64,000 nucleotides of DNA, from NCBI RefSeq assembly GCF_035593985.1, contig NZ_CP141587.1, positions 806,001 through 870,000 on the forward strand, written 5' to 3'. Numbering within the stretch: the first letter of the stretch is position 1; each line of letters opens with the position of its first letter. The notes under the pieces are model-generated. The model was given only the letters and a program-made list of their open reading frames with translations. It did not search any database and was not told the origin of the DNA. Positions 8,161-15,703 of this stretch are shown here, piece after piece. Source of the stretch: Sphingomonas sp. LY29. Lineage in GTDB: Bacteria; Pseudomonadota; Alphaproteobacteria; Sphingomonadales; Sphingomonadaceae. Made by a program: the position numbers and the translations under genes.

Positions 8161-8185
8161 AACGAGTGGTCGCGCTACACGTTCC
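8161..8185 (-). promoter_or_regulatory. Candidate EcfG promoter, exact consensus
   Basis: On the minus strand, GGAAC (8185-8181), 16 bases, CGTT (8164-8161): an exact match to GGAAC-N16-CGTT, 32 bases ahead of the small hydrophilic gene's ATG. Confidence 0.65.
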
Positions 8186-8235
8186 GGGACGGAGGGGCTG
8201 CTGGGCTAAACGACTTCTGTCGACTGCTTCTGAAT

Positions 8236-8625
8236 CCGCGCGCATGACTCGAGTCGCCAACCATGTTACGCAGTCGCAACGTTGGCTTGTGGGTCGCTAG
8301 CGTGAGTCTTGCGCTGTGACCCTAAGGGGGACACCTTGCACGCGCTCATCATTGAGAACCAGTTCCTCATCGCCACACATGTCGAGGATTGCCTGCGCGA
8401 CCTAGGCTACACGTCTTTCGACGTCGTCGAGACGGAAGAGGCGTCGATCGCCGCGGCCGAAGAGCACTGCCCGGATCTGATCACCGCCGATCACAAGCTA
8501 GCCTCGGGCACCGGTGTCGATGCAATTCACGCGATCTGTGCCGACCGGAACATCCCGTTCGTATTCATCACCTGCTACCCCAAAGAGGTCGAACGCGAGT
8601 TGCCCGACGCAAAGATTCTCGCGAA
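8236..8625 (+). repeat. 390-bp identical repeat, copy 1 (partner 13460-13849)
   Basis: I find no difference between 8236-8625 and 13460-13849 (constant offset 5224). The block holds about 100 bases of upstream sequence plus the first 97 codons of a response-regulator gene. Identity stops abruptly inside the gene, although both copies continue to encode almost the same protein with different codons. Confidence 0.9.
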
Positions 8626-8713
8626 GCCTATCAGTTCTGATGCTCTCAGTGACGGGGTGCGAGAGGCAGTTGAGGCAGCGGGCAAATCGAAAGGAGGTGG
8701 GCCGGCCGTTTAG
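8336..8713 (+). CDS. Single-domain response regulator, copy 1
   Basis: A 125 aa receiver-only protein with no output domain. The start is TTG at 8336, preceded by AAGGGGG at good spacing; a longer in-frame TTG at 8309 lacks one. Receiver landmarks: ALIIENQ (the acidic pair is E-N, not the usual E-D or D-D), DLITADHKLASG (phospho-acceptor Asp), PFVFITCYPKE (switch Thr, then aromatic-Pro, resembling FAT GUY-type regulators) and ILAKPI (Lys). It could accept phosphate from the HWE kinase at 28-29 kb, but nothing here proves that. It is duplicated at 13560. Confidence 0.85.
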   Translation: MHALIIENQFLIATHVEDCLRDLGYTSFDVVETEEASIAAAEEHCPDLITADHKLASGTGVDAIHAICADRNIPFVFITCYPKEVERELPDAKILAKPISSDALSDGVREAVEAAGKSKGGGPAV

Positions 8714-8753
8714 TTCGTGCGGCATCTTTCGCGGCGCCTTTCGTTCGATCCAC

Positions 8754-8966
8754 ATGAACGACGATGCCACTTTCAATGAGCCGAGTGAGGTGGAGGCGTT
8801 GGAAGGCGTGGTAACCGTCAATGGTCCTGACGGTGTGGACGTTAAGCTTACCCCAGACGCCGCCCTCGAAACATCAGACCGGCTTCTCGAAAAGTCGAAC
8901 CAAGCCCGCGGCCAGACTTACCTCTCGGATCGAGGGATGAAGGGCCCAAAAAAGTCCTCCAACTGA
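8754..8966 (+). CDS. Small hypothetical protein
   Basis: A 70 aa acidic protein (MNDDATFNEPSEVEALEG...) with GVVTVNGPDGVDVKLTPDAA, a beta-hairpin-like segment followed by an amphipathic helix, then a basic end. No ribosome site stands out ahead of the ATG. It follows response regulator copy 1 by 40 bases. No known domain; the stretch from EVEAL to TPDAA has a conserved-looking, coding composition. Confidence 0.55.
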   Translation: MNDDATFNEPSEVEALEGVVTVNGPDGVDVKLTPDAALETSDRLLEKSNQARGQTYLSDRGMKGPKKSSN

Positions 8967-9248
8967 AGCTGCTCTTGAGAATCGACAGAGCTTAGCGACT
9001 CCGACACGATCTCGCAGACATGCCGTTGGCATGGTCAATGTGCGAACGAGCGGCAAGGCCGGGCTATCACCCCGAGCTACCACCTGCTCCCGCTTAAGGC
9101 GAAAGCTGCGAGGTCGAGTAGTCAACCATTCTGCAGCCATTTTGGCTGAGACGAGCCGTCGCGGGCAATCGAACTCAATGCGCATCGACCAATGCACGTC
9201 GATAGAAGGCTGAGGCCGCCCCCAATTCCCAAATGTAGAGCGCGGAGC

Positions 9249-9273
9249 GGAACGAGGGCAGCAAGTGGCGGTT
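9249..9273 (+). promoter_or_regulatory. Candidate EcfG promoter before the BrkB-like gene
   Basis: GGAAC (9249-9253), 17 bases, GTT (9271-9273), preceded by G rather than C. It is 40 bases ahead of the ATG at 9313. If real, the upstream in-frame GTG at 9265 cannot be the start for this transcript. Confidence 0.4.
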
Positions 9274-9312
9274 CAACCATCAGTGTCTCATCCGCAAACG
9301 TCAGAGCCCCCT

Positions 9313-10569
9313 ATGATCATCGATGATCGAGGACGCCACGCGCCCTCGCCATGGAAGATGCCCGTCGCTGGGTGGAAAGACGTGTTGGTGAGAACGTGGA
9401 CGGAATCGGCATCGGATAATGTCGGTCTCGTCGCGGCGGGCGTGGCGTTCTACGCCTTCCTCGCACTCGTCCCGCTGCTTGGCGCCATTGTGCTGACTTA
9501 TGGCTTGGTCGCCAGTCCCGATACCGTGCTCAGGAACATGGAAACCCTGACCCGCTTGATGCCCGACGACGTCGCCAAGCTGATCGCCGAGCAATTAATG
9601 AATGTCGTCAGCACGGCCAGCAGTAAGAAAGGCTTCGGCCTCCTTGTCGCGCTCGCGGTCGCCCTGTTCGGCGCGCGCAATGCGGCCGGCGCCATCATCA
9701 CTGCACTCAACATCGCGTACGAGGAGGAAGAGAAGCGCGGTTTCATCAAGGTTACTCTGCTGGCCCTGGTCATGACCGCCGCTGCGGTGGCGTTCGCGCT
9801 CTTGGCAGTCGGGCTCATCACGGCGATGCGAGTCCTCGCCAGCCTCATTCCCAATGCACCCCCTTCCGTTCTCCTAATTCTTCGGGTTGTGGGTGGCGTT
9901 GCGTTAGCCTCCAGCGCGGCGGCCGCAGCTGCCACACTATACCGCTACGCCCCATCACGCGCGGCAGCGAAATGGCTCTGGCTGACTCCCGGAACGGTGC
10001 TGTGTGCCGTTGGGTGGCTGACGCTAAGCGCGGCATTCGGATTCTATGTTAGCCGCTTCGCGAATTACGGAGCGACCTACGGATCGATCGGCGGCGCCAT
10101 TGCGCTGCTCACCTGGGTCTACCTGTCTAGTTACATCTTCCTGTTCGGTGCGGAGCTTAACAGCGAATTTGAGCATCAGACCGCCAAGGACACGACGTCA
10201 GGAACTCCGCAACCGCTGGGATCCAGGGGCGCTTGGTCGGCCGACCACGTGGCCAACGGGGCGGATGAGACGCCCGAAATTAGCGGAAAGTCCCCTGCGG
10301 TGAGAGGACGCAACCTAAGCAATCCGGGCGTCGAAGCCGGGACTGAGCAAGTGCCGGCGTCGTCGTCATCGGCCCAGTCCTACCTAGTGGCCCGTGCTAC
10401 CACTCGAGCGGTACATTTCGCTGGCGGCGCAAAGATCAGCGTGGTCGCCTCGGTTTTGTCGACAGTGGGATTGTCGATGCTTAGCCGCAGGGGCAAGGCG
10501 AAGGCTGGCGGGATGATGCTCGCAATCGCTGCGGGCCTAGCATTGCTCCGCCGCGGAGCCGACGACTGA
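9313..10569 (+). CDS. YihY/BrkB family integral membrane protein
   Basis: About 418 aa. After a cytoplasmic lead-in (GWKDVLVRTW) come six hydrophobic segments, with family landmarks AAGVAFYAFLALVPLLGAIV, NIAYEEEEKRGF and a conserved end of domain (YGSIGGAIALLTWVYLSSY, LFGAELNSEFE). The C-terminal 120 residues are polar and disordered-looking, then a weak hydrophobic segment and a basic end. Once called RNase BN, the family is now regarded as a transporter-like membrane protein of unknown substrate. The ATG at 9313 is chosen to fit the promoter; a GTG at 9265 would add 16 residues. Confidence 0.88.
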   Translation: MIIDDRGRHAPSPWKMPVAGWKDVLVRTWTESASDNVGLVAAGVAFYAFLALVPLLGAIVLTYGLVASPDTVLRNMETLTRLMPDDVAKLIAEQLMNVVSTASSKKGFGLLVALAVALFGARNAAGAIITALNIAYEEEEKRGFIKVTLLALVMTAAAVAFALLAVGLITAMRVLASLIPNAPPSVLLILRVVGGVALASSAAAAAATLYRYAPSRAAAKWLWLTPGTVLCAVGWLTLSAAFGFYVSRFANYGATYGSIGGAIALLTWVYLSSYIFLFGAELNSEFEHQTAKDTTSGTPQPLGSRGAWSADHVANGADETPEISGKSPAVRGRNLSNPGVEAGTEQVPASSSSAQSYLVARATTRAVHFAGGAKISVVASVLSTVGLSMLSRRGKAKAGGMMLAIAAGLALLRRGADD

Positions 10570-10605
10570 TGGCCAAGATCGGACCGCTGTGTCGACGCTT
10601 TAGCT

Positions 10606-10899
10606 TTAGCGCTCCTGGGGCCGCCGACGCCGCGCAGCCTTACCAACAGTCATTAGATTGGGCTTCTCAGGTCGCTTCCACCCAGGCGGAGGAGTGGTAC
10701 GTTGCTGACTAGTGCCAAGTCCCATAGCGCCCGGCTTTTGCCGCTCGATTCCTTCAAAATCCGCAAGCTCAACCTCCGCTGGTGTAGCTCCGCCACGGAT
10801 CATAGCAATCTTGTCGCGGCAGCGCTTTGCTTCCTCAAAATCCAAAGCAAGCGCGGCTGCATCCATCCTTTGGCGAAGTGCATCGATTGGGTCAGACAT
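10606..10899 (-). CDS. UVR-motif (UvrB/UvrC-like) small protein
   Basis: A 97 aa protein whose N-terminal DALRQRMDAAALALDFEEA followed by KRCRDKI is a UVR motif, the helical hairpin through which UvrB and UvrC interact. The C-terminal half is Pro/Arg/Lys-rich and ends ARRRRPQER, suitable for nucleic-acid binding. There is no nuclease or helicase domain. It may dock onto a UvrB/UvrC partner or act as a chaperone-adaptor; that is inference from the motif. It is convergent with the BrkB gene. Confidence 0.75.
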   Translation of the reverse strand: MSDPIDALRQRMDAAALALDFEEAKRCRDKIAMIRGGATPAEVELADFEGIERQKPGAMGLGTSQQRTTPPPGWKRPEKPNLMTVGKAARRRRPQER

Positions 10900-11204
10900 T
10901 CAGCTAAAACGCGCGAGCGCTTCCTTGGGAGGCAAAGCTTTTACACAGAGCACCCTCAGATAGTTTTGCGTTCGTTCTCGAGTGGCCGAACCTGCGCCGC
11001 ATGCCACTGTAAGACAAGCCAATGAGTCTGGCCGATTCTCGACGTCTGCTCTTGCTCCGAAAGCGTGCCTAGTCGCCGTCTCACCAGCGGCCTCAGTCTC
11101 ATTTCTCGGAAAATATCTCCCACTGGCGAAGATAAACAGACCAGCCGCAAAGCCGAGAGTCGGGATCAGTCCAACTCACCGCCATTTCTTTCCAGCTACC
11201 CAGG

Positions 11205-11229
11205 GGAACCGGCAACATCACCTCCCGTT
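11205..11229 (+). promoter_or_regulatory. Candidate EcfG promoter of the 2H/HAD pair, exact consensus
   Basis: GGAAC (11205-11209), 16 bases, CGTT (11226-11229), an exact consensus match. The next ATG is at 11238, only 8 bases on, so the message would be leaderless from that ATG, or translation would begin at the in-frame GTG at 11286. Confidence 0.55.
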
Positions 11230-11237
11230 ACCCGTGA

Positions 11238-11636
11238 ATGGATCAGATCCATCAGATCGTCGCCGCGGCCAGACCGGGAAACACGGTGGTCGGCTGGAAA
11301 TTACCTAAAGCCGACCGCCGTCTCTTACTGCACAAGTATGCACGCTCGATCGCTGACCACGTCACTCTTGCCGCCAAGGTCGCTGCTGACACGCCGCTGC
11401 CTGATGACACGGACGCCTTTGTCATCGGCCATGTCGACGACATACAGGGGTTAGAGGCGCTAGTCGTCTCGATCGAAGGGTCTCCAGCGCGCCCTGATGG
11501 CAGCACCTTTCACATCACTTGGTCATTGGCACCGGGACGTCAGGCGAAGGAGAGCAACGACGTTCTAGCGGCTATGCCCTGGACAAGCCTCGAGCAGCCA
11601 ATTTCAATCCGCCTTATCGGAGGACGTTTAGCTTGA
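11238..11636 (+). CDS. 2H phosphoesterase-like protein (LigT/CPDase-like)
   Basis: A 132 aa soluble protein with two H-hydrophobic-T motifs, HVTLAA (His41) and FHITWS (His92), the arrangement that defines 2H phosphoesterases, which act on 2',3'-cyclic phosphates or related RNA ends. Between and after them run strands and a conserved-looking stretch (VVSIEGSPARPDGSTFHIT, then GRQAKESNDVLA). The 51-residue spacing is shorter than in most 2H enzymes. It overlaps the following HAD phosphatase gene by 4 bases, so the pair is co-translated. Inference: an RNA 2',3'-end healing activity; no substrate is shown. Confidence 0.6.
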   Translation: MDQIHQIVAAARPGNTVVGWKLPKADRRLLLHKYARSIADHVTLAAKVAADTPLPDDTDAFVIGHVDDIQGLEALVVSIEGSPARPDGSTFHITWSLAPGRQAKESNDVLAAMPWTSLEQPISIRLIGGRLA

Positions 11637-12112
11637 GGCAGCTCTACCTCGATTGCGATGGCGTGCTGGCGGACTTCGACAAAGGCGCAACCGCGGTCCT
11701 CGGCTTGGCCCCGCGAGCGTTCGAAAAACGGCATGGACTTGGCCGGTTCTGGCAGAATCTCGCCACTGCGCCGGACTTTTACTTCGGCCTGCCGCTGATG
11801 GACGACGCCATGCATCTGTTCGAGGCCGTCCGCCACCTCAATCCGGTCATCCTCACTGGCGTACCGCGCGGAAATTGGGCCGCGGACCAGAAGGTGCGCT
11901 GGGCAGCGGAATATTTCCCGGGAACCCGCATCATTACGACCATGGCGCGGGACAAGCGTGATCACGCGCGGGAAGGCGACGTCCTCGTTGATGACCAGAC
12001 TCGTCACCGTGAACGATGGGAGGAAGTGGGAGGGCTATTCATTCACCACACCTCTGCGCGCGAAAGCCTAGCTCAGCTCGCCAAACACTTCCCACTGCAA
12101 TTGCGAGACTGA
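11633..12112 (+). CDS. HAD-family phosphatase, 5'-nucleotidase-like
   Basis: A 159 aa HAD protein. The start is TTG at 11633, with GGAGG about 9 bases upstream, overlapping the stop of the 2H gene. HAD motif I is LYLDCDGVLADFD (nucleophile Asp7, acid Asp9), motif II is PVILTGVP (Thr), motif III is a Lys in MARDKRDHA and motif IV is VLVDDQTRHRERW. The short cap and the FWQNLATAPDFYFGLPLM segment fit 5'(3')-deoxynucleotidase-type HADs. Coupling to a 2H protein suggests phosphate removal from nucleic-acid ends, but a free nucleotide substrate is equally possible. Confidence 0.8.
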   Translation: MRQLYLDCDGVLADFDKGATAVLGLAPRAFEKRHGLGRFWQNLATAPDFYFGLPLMDDAMHLFEAVRHLNPVILTGVPRGNWAADQKVRWAAEYFPGTRIITTMARDKRDHAREGDVLVDDQTRHRERWEEVGGLFIHHTSARESLAQLAKHFPLQLRD

Positions 12113-12183
12113 CCCTCCATGGCTTCGTCCAGACCTAGCTAGCCACATCGCACCGGGCACAGCGGGGCAACGAAAGGCTTTCC

Positions 12184-12396
12184 CTAACTGGCATTGACCA
12201 CATCCGGTCGGTGGAATCGCGACCATTTGCTGATTGTGCGCTCGAGCGCGTTGGCCTGCCGGTCGTAACTTTGCGCCATGCCTAGAAACGCGTCCCGAGC
12301 CTCGCCCGCACAGCAAATGTCTGCTTGCTTGCGACACGCCTCTGCGTTCCGCCGTAGCGCATACAGTCTGTCTTGCATGTTTGGTGACGAAGCCAT
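12184..12396 (-). CDS. Small helical protein of a recurrent family
   Basis: About 70 aa from the ATG giving MASSPNMQ; an ATG three codons upstream is an alternative. The sequence NAEACRKQADICCAGEARDAFLGMAQSYDRQANALE has the heptad-like pattern and the MAxxYD element also seen in the small proteins at 13253-13456, 15530-15703 and 30205-30378 (HFQMAARYDEL, SQMATLYEEM, RAMAERYQEL). So it is a distant member of that helical family. Function unknown. Confidence 0.55.
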   Translation of the reverse strand: MASSPNMQDRLYALRRNAEACRKQADICCAGEARDAFLGMAQSYDRQANALERTISKWSRFHRPDVVNAS

Positions 12397-12483
12397 GCTG
12401 AGCAATCGAAGGACTGAAAAAACGTGGCCCGCCGCAGGAGGACCGCGACGGGCCTAACGCATTCGCAACTGGCCTGAGAACGA

Positions 12484-12690
12484 TTACCCGGAGATCCCGT
12501 TCCGGCGCTTCCTTGGCTTCAGGAGACCTTGTCGGGCGGCCTGACAACGGATGGCCTCCTGCGTCCGCCCAAGAGATTGCGCGACGATCGAGATTGGCGT
12601 CTCGGTCTTTATGAGTTCCTCAAGTCGCGCTGTCTCTTTGGCTGTCCAAGGTGAGCGATGGCTTTGCCGACCAAGAATCGTCCCCAGCAT
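12484..12690 (-). CDS. Small SANT/Myb-like helix-turn-helix protein
   Basis: A 68 aa basic protein: SPWTAKETARLEELIKTETP, then ISIVAQSLGRTQEAIRCQA, which reads as a small Myb/SANT or resolvase-like HTH (helix, helix, recognition helix with LGRTQEAIR), then a basic tail KPRKRRNG. The same GRTQEA core recurs at 15259-15533 (broken) and 29993-30208. Its ATG overlaps the stop of the conserved 55 aa gene upstream (TGATG). Likely a DNA-binding regulator; target unknown. Confidence 0.65.
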   Translation of the reverse strand: MLGTILGRQSHRSPWTAKETARLEELIKTETPISIVAQSLGRTQEAIRCQAARQGLLKPRKRRNGISG

Positions 12691-12857
12691 CAGCGATCGC
12701 CTTTGTCGCCTTCGCCAGGCTTCGGCTTATTCTCTGCATGTCGCTTTTGGTCCTGCGCCGAGCTGCGGCCGACGTCATCACTTTCCTTAAAGCGACCGTC
12801 CTCGTCGCGTCGAACGTAGCGCTTGTCGGTCCCGGTATCGATCAATTCGCGTGGCAT
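12690..12857 (-). CDS. Conserved 55 aa hydrophilic protein
   Basis: A small gene starting at the second of two adjacent ATGs (12857), with AAGGAG 6 bases upstream. The product begins MPRELIDTGTDKRYVRRDEDG and continues FKESDDVGRS before a Lys/Gly/Asp-rich tail. This start belongs to a small hydrophilic family I have seen in many bacteria, of no known function. It is translationally coupled to the HTH gene downstream, giving a small operon. Confidence 0.7.
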   Translation of the reverse strand: MPRELIDTGTDKRYVRRDEDGRFKESDDVGRSSAQDQKRHAENKPKPGEGDKGDR

Positions 12858-12956
12858 CATGCGCTCCTTCCGCCGTCACTACTCATGCCCGACGGAAAAG
12901 TTTCGAATGTGATTTAGGTGAATTCCAGACTGGAAGGCAGGTCGTAAGCCGGCGTC

Positions 12957-13220
12957 ATGCCCCGATATTTTTTTCATCTTCAGGACGGCTCCTGCATTGC
13001 CGATACCGAAGGCTTGGTCATGAAAGACTTGGAGTCCGCCCGGGCTTACGCTCTCCGGGCCGTGCGCGAGATGCTTGCCGAAGACCTGATCTTCGCTGCC
13101 GAGATAAGTTACGACGACAGCGTTCTGGTGAAGAACGAGGCAGGTGCCACGCTCCTTCAGATAAGCTTCAACTCCGCGGTCGGATTACCGGCGCCCCCTC
13201 GTTCGAAGCCATTCCCTTGA
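12957..13220 (+). CDS. DUF6894-like protein
   Basis: An 87 aa protein with the family start MPRYFFHLQDG, then DTEGLVMKDLESARAYALRA (helix) and DDSVLVKNEAGATLLQISF (final hairpin). These small soluble proteins are abundant in alphaproteobacterial accessory regions; function unknown. A more divergent relative lies at 29641-29898. Confidence 0.75.
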   Translation: MPRYFFHLQDGSCIADTEGLVMKDLESARAYALRAVREMLAEDLIFAAEISYDDSVLVKNEAGATLLQISFNSAVGLPAPPRSKPFP

Positions 13221-13252
13221 ATTTTCGTTTTCGCTGGGAATAAGCTTTGTCG

Positions 13253-13456
13253 ATGCAGCCTGCTGACCATTCCGCTGAATATTGGAAGATGCGCGCGAAC
13301 CACGAGCGCATGCTCGCTCGGGAGGTAGACTCCGACATCGCGCGCAGCGTCCACTTTCAAATGGCTGCCAGGTACGACGAATTGGCGAAGGAGGCTGAAG
13401 CTGCTGAGGTGGAGTGTTCGTCAGCAAGAAAGGATGAGCGCTGTTCAGTCGCCTGA
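13253..13456 (+). CDS. Small helical protein of a recurrent family
   Basis: 67 aa from the ATG at 13253: AEYWKMRANHERMLAREV, then DIARSVHFQMAARYDELAKEAE. It shares with the products of 15530-15703 and 30205-30378 the order Tyr-rich start, R-x2-xE-x2-LA, a D-x-AxR-H/A motif and a QMA-x2-YxE helix. So it is a paralog of the 57 aa proteins that precede small HTH genes there; here the downstream gene is response regulator copy 2. Confidence 0.6.
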   Translation: MQPADHSAEYWKMRANHERMLAREVDSDIARSVHFQMAARYDELAKEAEAAEVECSSARKDERCSVA

Positions 13457-13459
13457 ATT

Positions 13460-13849
13460 CCGCGCGCATGACTCGAGTCGCCAACCATGTTACGCAGTCG
13501 CAACGTTGGCTTGTGGGTCGCTAGCGTGAGTCTTGCGCTGTGACCCTAAGGGGGACACCTTGCACGCGCTCATCATTGAGAACCAGTTCCTCATCGCCAC
13601 ACATGTCGAGGATTGCCTGCGCGACCTAGGCTACACGTCTTTCGACGTCGTCGAGACGGAAGAGGCGTCGATCGCCGCGGCCGAAGAGCACTGCCCGGAT
13701 CTGATCACCGCCGATCACAAGCTAGCCTCGGGCACCGGTGTCGATGCAATTCACGCGATCTGTGCCGACCGGAACATCCCGTTCGTATTCATCACCTGCT
13801 ACCCCAAAGAGGTCGAACGCGAGTTGCCCGACGCAAAGATTCTCGCGAA
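13460..13849 (+). repeat. 390-bp identical repeat, copy 2 (partner 8236-8625)
   Basis: The second copy of the identical block begins 4 bases past the stop of the gene ending at 13456 and ends inside response regulator copy 2. Beyond 13849 the two genes differ at about a dozen of the next 60 bases, mostly silently. Confidence 0.9.
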
Positions 13850-13940
13850 ACCGATTAGTTCTGATGCTCTAAGCGATGCTGTTCGAGAGGCAGTTGCGGC
13901 TGTTGGAAAAACAAGCGGTTCTCAACACGCCGACATCTGA
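13560..13940 (+). CDS. Single-domain response regulator, copy 2
   Basis: A 126 aa receiver-only protein. Residues 1-97 are encoded by DNA identical to the gene at 8336, including the TTG start and its AAGGGGG. The remaining residues are close (ALSDAVREAV against ALSDGVREAV) but use different codons, and the tail differs (KTSGSQHADI against SKGGGPAV). The same phospho-acceptor region and E-N acidic pair are present. Two nearly equal receivers could compete for one kinase; that is inference. Confidence 0.85.
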   Translation: MHALIIENQFLIATHVEDCLRDLGYTSFDVVETEEASIAAAEEHCPDLITADHKLASGTGVDAIHAICADRNIPFVFITCYPKEVERELPDAKILAKPISSDALSDAVREAVAAVGKTSGSQHADI

Positions 13941-14047
13941 CCTCATTCCCGAACCTCGCTCGACAACTTCGCCGATTGCCCGAGCCTTTTGGTCTGCGCC
14001 GTCGTCAGGTATTTTTGGTCGGCTGAGCAGATTCTCAAGAGGTCCGC

Positions 14048-14452
14048 ATGTTCACTCACCGAATGGTCGTTGTTACGGTTGGAGCGCTCATCGCTGCTAC
14101 CGGGGCCGCTCAATCCACCACGGCTGCAATTCGAACCGATCCCGGCGCAAAGATTTGTCAGATGGTTGTAAGTTCTGAGCGCGGAGCGAAGCCATACAAG
14201 CTATGCCTCAACCGCAGCGAGTGGGATGCGAGAAGAATCGCCGATGCGAAAAATGCCAACCGAATGGTCTGTCATTATCAAGAGCGACCGGGGACGAAAT
14301 TCCGTTCGGCAAAGGTATGCATGACGGCGGCGGAATGGGCCAACGAGCGAATTCGCAATCGTCAGGCGGTCGAACAGATCCAAATGCGCTCCTGCGTTCC
14401 TGGTGGCGGATGCCGAGGTCGACGTAAAATCAGTCGGCCAGCCCTTTTCTGA
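14048..14452 (+). CDS. Exported six-cysteine protein, paralog A (extended C-terminus)
   Basis: A 134 aa protein with a signal peptide (hydrophobic VVVTVGALIAATGAAQ). The mature part has six Cys shared with paralogs at 15895 and 26417 and two C-x4-E-W units (CLNRSEW, CMTAAEW), which suggests an internal duplication held by disulphides. Relatives stop right after GGGC; here the matching codon reads CGA instead of TGA, adding RGRRKISRPALF. The ribosome site is AAGAGGTC. Periplasmic or secreted; function unknown. Confidence 0.75.
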   Translation: MFTHRMVVVTVGALIAATGAAQSTTAAIRTDPGAKICQMVVSSERGAKPYKLCLNRSEWDARRIADAKNANRMVCHYQERPGTKFRSAKVCMTAAEWANERIRNRQAVEQIQMRSCVPGGGCRGRRKISRPALF

Positions 14453-14551
14453 AGCTCAAAGCGCGAGCCCTGATCGAAGTCCCCTTTCTGCTTTGAACAC
14501 AATCCGGGCGAGCGGGCGATCCGTTTTGTGCCAGCCCGAAAGGCCTTGTTC

Positions 14552-14576
14552 GGAACGGCCCCGCGCGATGGCTGTT
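14552..14576 (+). promoter_or_regulatory. Candidate EcfG promoter of the hemerythrin gene
   Basis: GGAAC (14552-14556), 17 bases, GTT (14574-14576), preceded by T instead of C; 28 bases ahead of the hemerythrin ATG. Confidence 0.5.
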
Positions 14577-14603
14577 GTCAGCACTTCAAGCAGGGAGAAT
14601 GAC

Positions 14604-15110
14604 ATGGCCGAGAAACAGGATGCCGTCGCGCTGTTGAAAGCCGATCATCGGAAGGTCGAAGAACTGTTCGAGCAATTCGAAAGCGCCAAGGGCGAGGGCC
14701 GCAAGCAGAAGATCGCCGAAGAGATCTGCATGGAATTGACCGTCCATGCCACCATCGAGGAGGAAATTTTCTATCCGGCTTGCGAGGGCAAGGTTGAGGA
14801 AGATCTTCTTAAGGAAGCCTACGTTGAACACGATGGCGCGAAGGTCCTGATCGCGGAGATCGAAGCCGGCGGACCGGACGACGACTTCTACGATGCGAAG
14901 GTCAAGGTACTCTCCGAGCAGATCGAGCACCATGTCGAGGAAGAAGAAAAGCGCATGGAGGGAATGTTCTCGCAGGCCCGAAAGGCTGGACTCGACATGG
15001 ACGCGCTCGGCGAGCAGCTCGCGGTGCGGAAGAACGAACTCATGACCAGCTACGCCAAGTCAGGATTACCGAAACCCAACTTCACGACCTTGGACAGCAC
15101 CCGGGTCTGA
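14604..15110 (+). CDS. Hemerythrin HHE domain protein
   Basis: A 168 aa four-helix protein with the HHE cation-binding pattern: LLKADHRKVEELFEQFE, LTVHATIEEEIFYP, YVEHDGAKVLIAEIE and EQIEHHVEEEEKRM, supplying His/Glu ligands for a di-iron site. The ATG at 14604 is chosen for its GGGAGAA; upstream in-frame starts lack a ribosome site and would run into the preceding gene. Family roles include oxygen, NO or iron handling. The candidate EcfG promoter suggests stress induction. Confidence 0.9.
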   Translation: MAEKQDAVALLKADHRKVEELFEQFESAKGEGRKQKIAEEICMELTVHATIEEEIFYPACEGKVEEDLLKEAYVEHDGAKVLIAEIEAGGPDDDFYDAKVKVLSEQIEHHVEEEEKRMEGMFSQARKAGLDMDALGEQLAVRKNELMTSYAKSGLPKPNFTTLDSTRV

Positions 15111-15258
15111 GGCGTCGGCGTCGCAGCATCTGGTGGCCGGCAGCGGGCAGCGCCGGTCACTGCTTCTGTGCGGCACGCAGCTGCTACCGTGAAAAGAGCT
15201 CCATCCATCGGCTCGATCACCGCGACGATCGCGCCGCCGCCGCGGCGAGCGCGACCTT

Positions 15259-15533
15259 TCATCGAACTGATGGGGGCGGCGTGCCTTTGAGCGGCCGACG
15301 CACTCTGGCCGAGACTAAGCCGAGGCGCCTTGCTTGTGAGCTGATGGCCTCCTGAGTACGCCCCATGAGCTTCGCAATCACAGGGACCGTGATCTTGGCT
15401 TCGAACAGTTCTCGGAGCCGAGCCAGATCCGCGTCGCTCCAAGCGCAAGCATGATTCGGTGACGGAGTTCGCCGGCAACCCGGATTTGGTCGCTCGATCG
15501 GTACCGCAATGACGGTCTCGGTGCGAAACTCAT
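15259..15533 (-). pseudogene. Frameshifted SANT-like helix-turn-helix gene
   Basis: The ATG at 15533 overlaps the stop of the 57 aa gene upstream, exactly as in the intact pair at 30205-30378/29993-30208. The first frame gives VAGELRHRI, matching HGELEHSN of the intact copy. The rest, AWSDADLARLRELFE and VPVIAKLMGRTQEAISSQA, lies in another frame that ends at 15259. One indel near 15440-15450 therefore separates start and HTH. The HTH core itself is still well preserved, so the break looks recent. Confidence 0.7.
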
Positions 15534-15703
15534 CGATCTTCCACGATTCGAAGTTGTGCCTTCGAAGCTGGCAATTCGATCATCTCTTCGTAAAGCGTTG
15601 CCATCTGCGAATGAGCTTTGCGCACCGCGAGGTCGGTCGCTTCGTTAGCAAGGCGCTGCTCGTGTTCCACGCGTTGCCGATAGTAGTTGATGTCCGACGA
15701 CAT
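15530..15703 (-). CDS. 57 aa helical protein paired with an HTH gene (copy 1)
   Basis: ATG at 15703 with GGAAGGAGG about 8 bases upstream. The product runs MSSDINYYRQRVEHEQRLAN, then AHSQMATLYEEMIE, all helical. It is the same length as, and clearly homologous to, the product of 30205-30378 (MSSENGYYQQRLQEE, RAMAERYQEL). Its stop overlaps the start of the broken HTH gene by 4 bases. Probably a small adaptor or a regulator partner; inference from the conserved pairing. Confidence 0.7.
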   Translation of the reverse strand: MSSDINYYRQRVEHEQRLANEATDLAVRKAHSQMATLYEEMIELPASKAQLRIVEDR

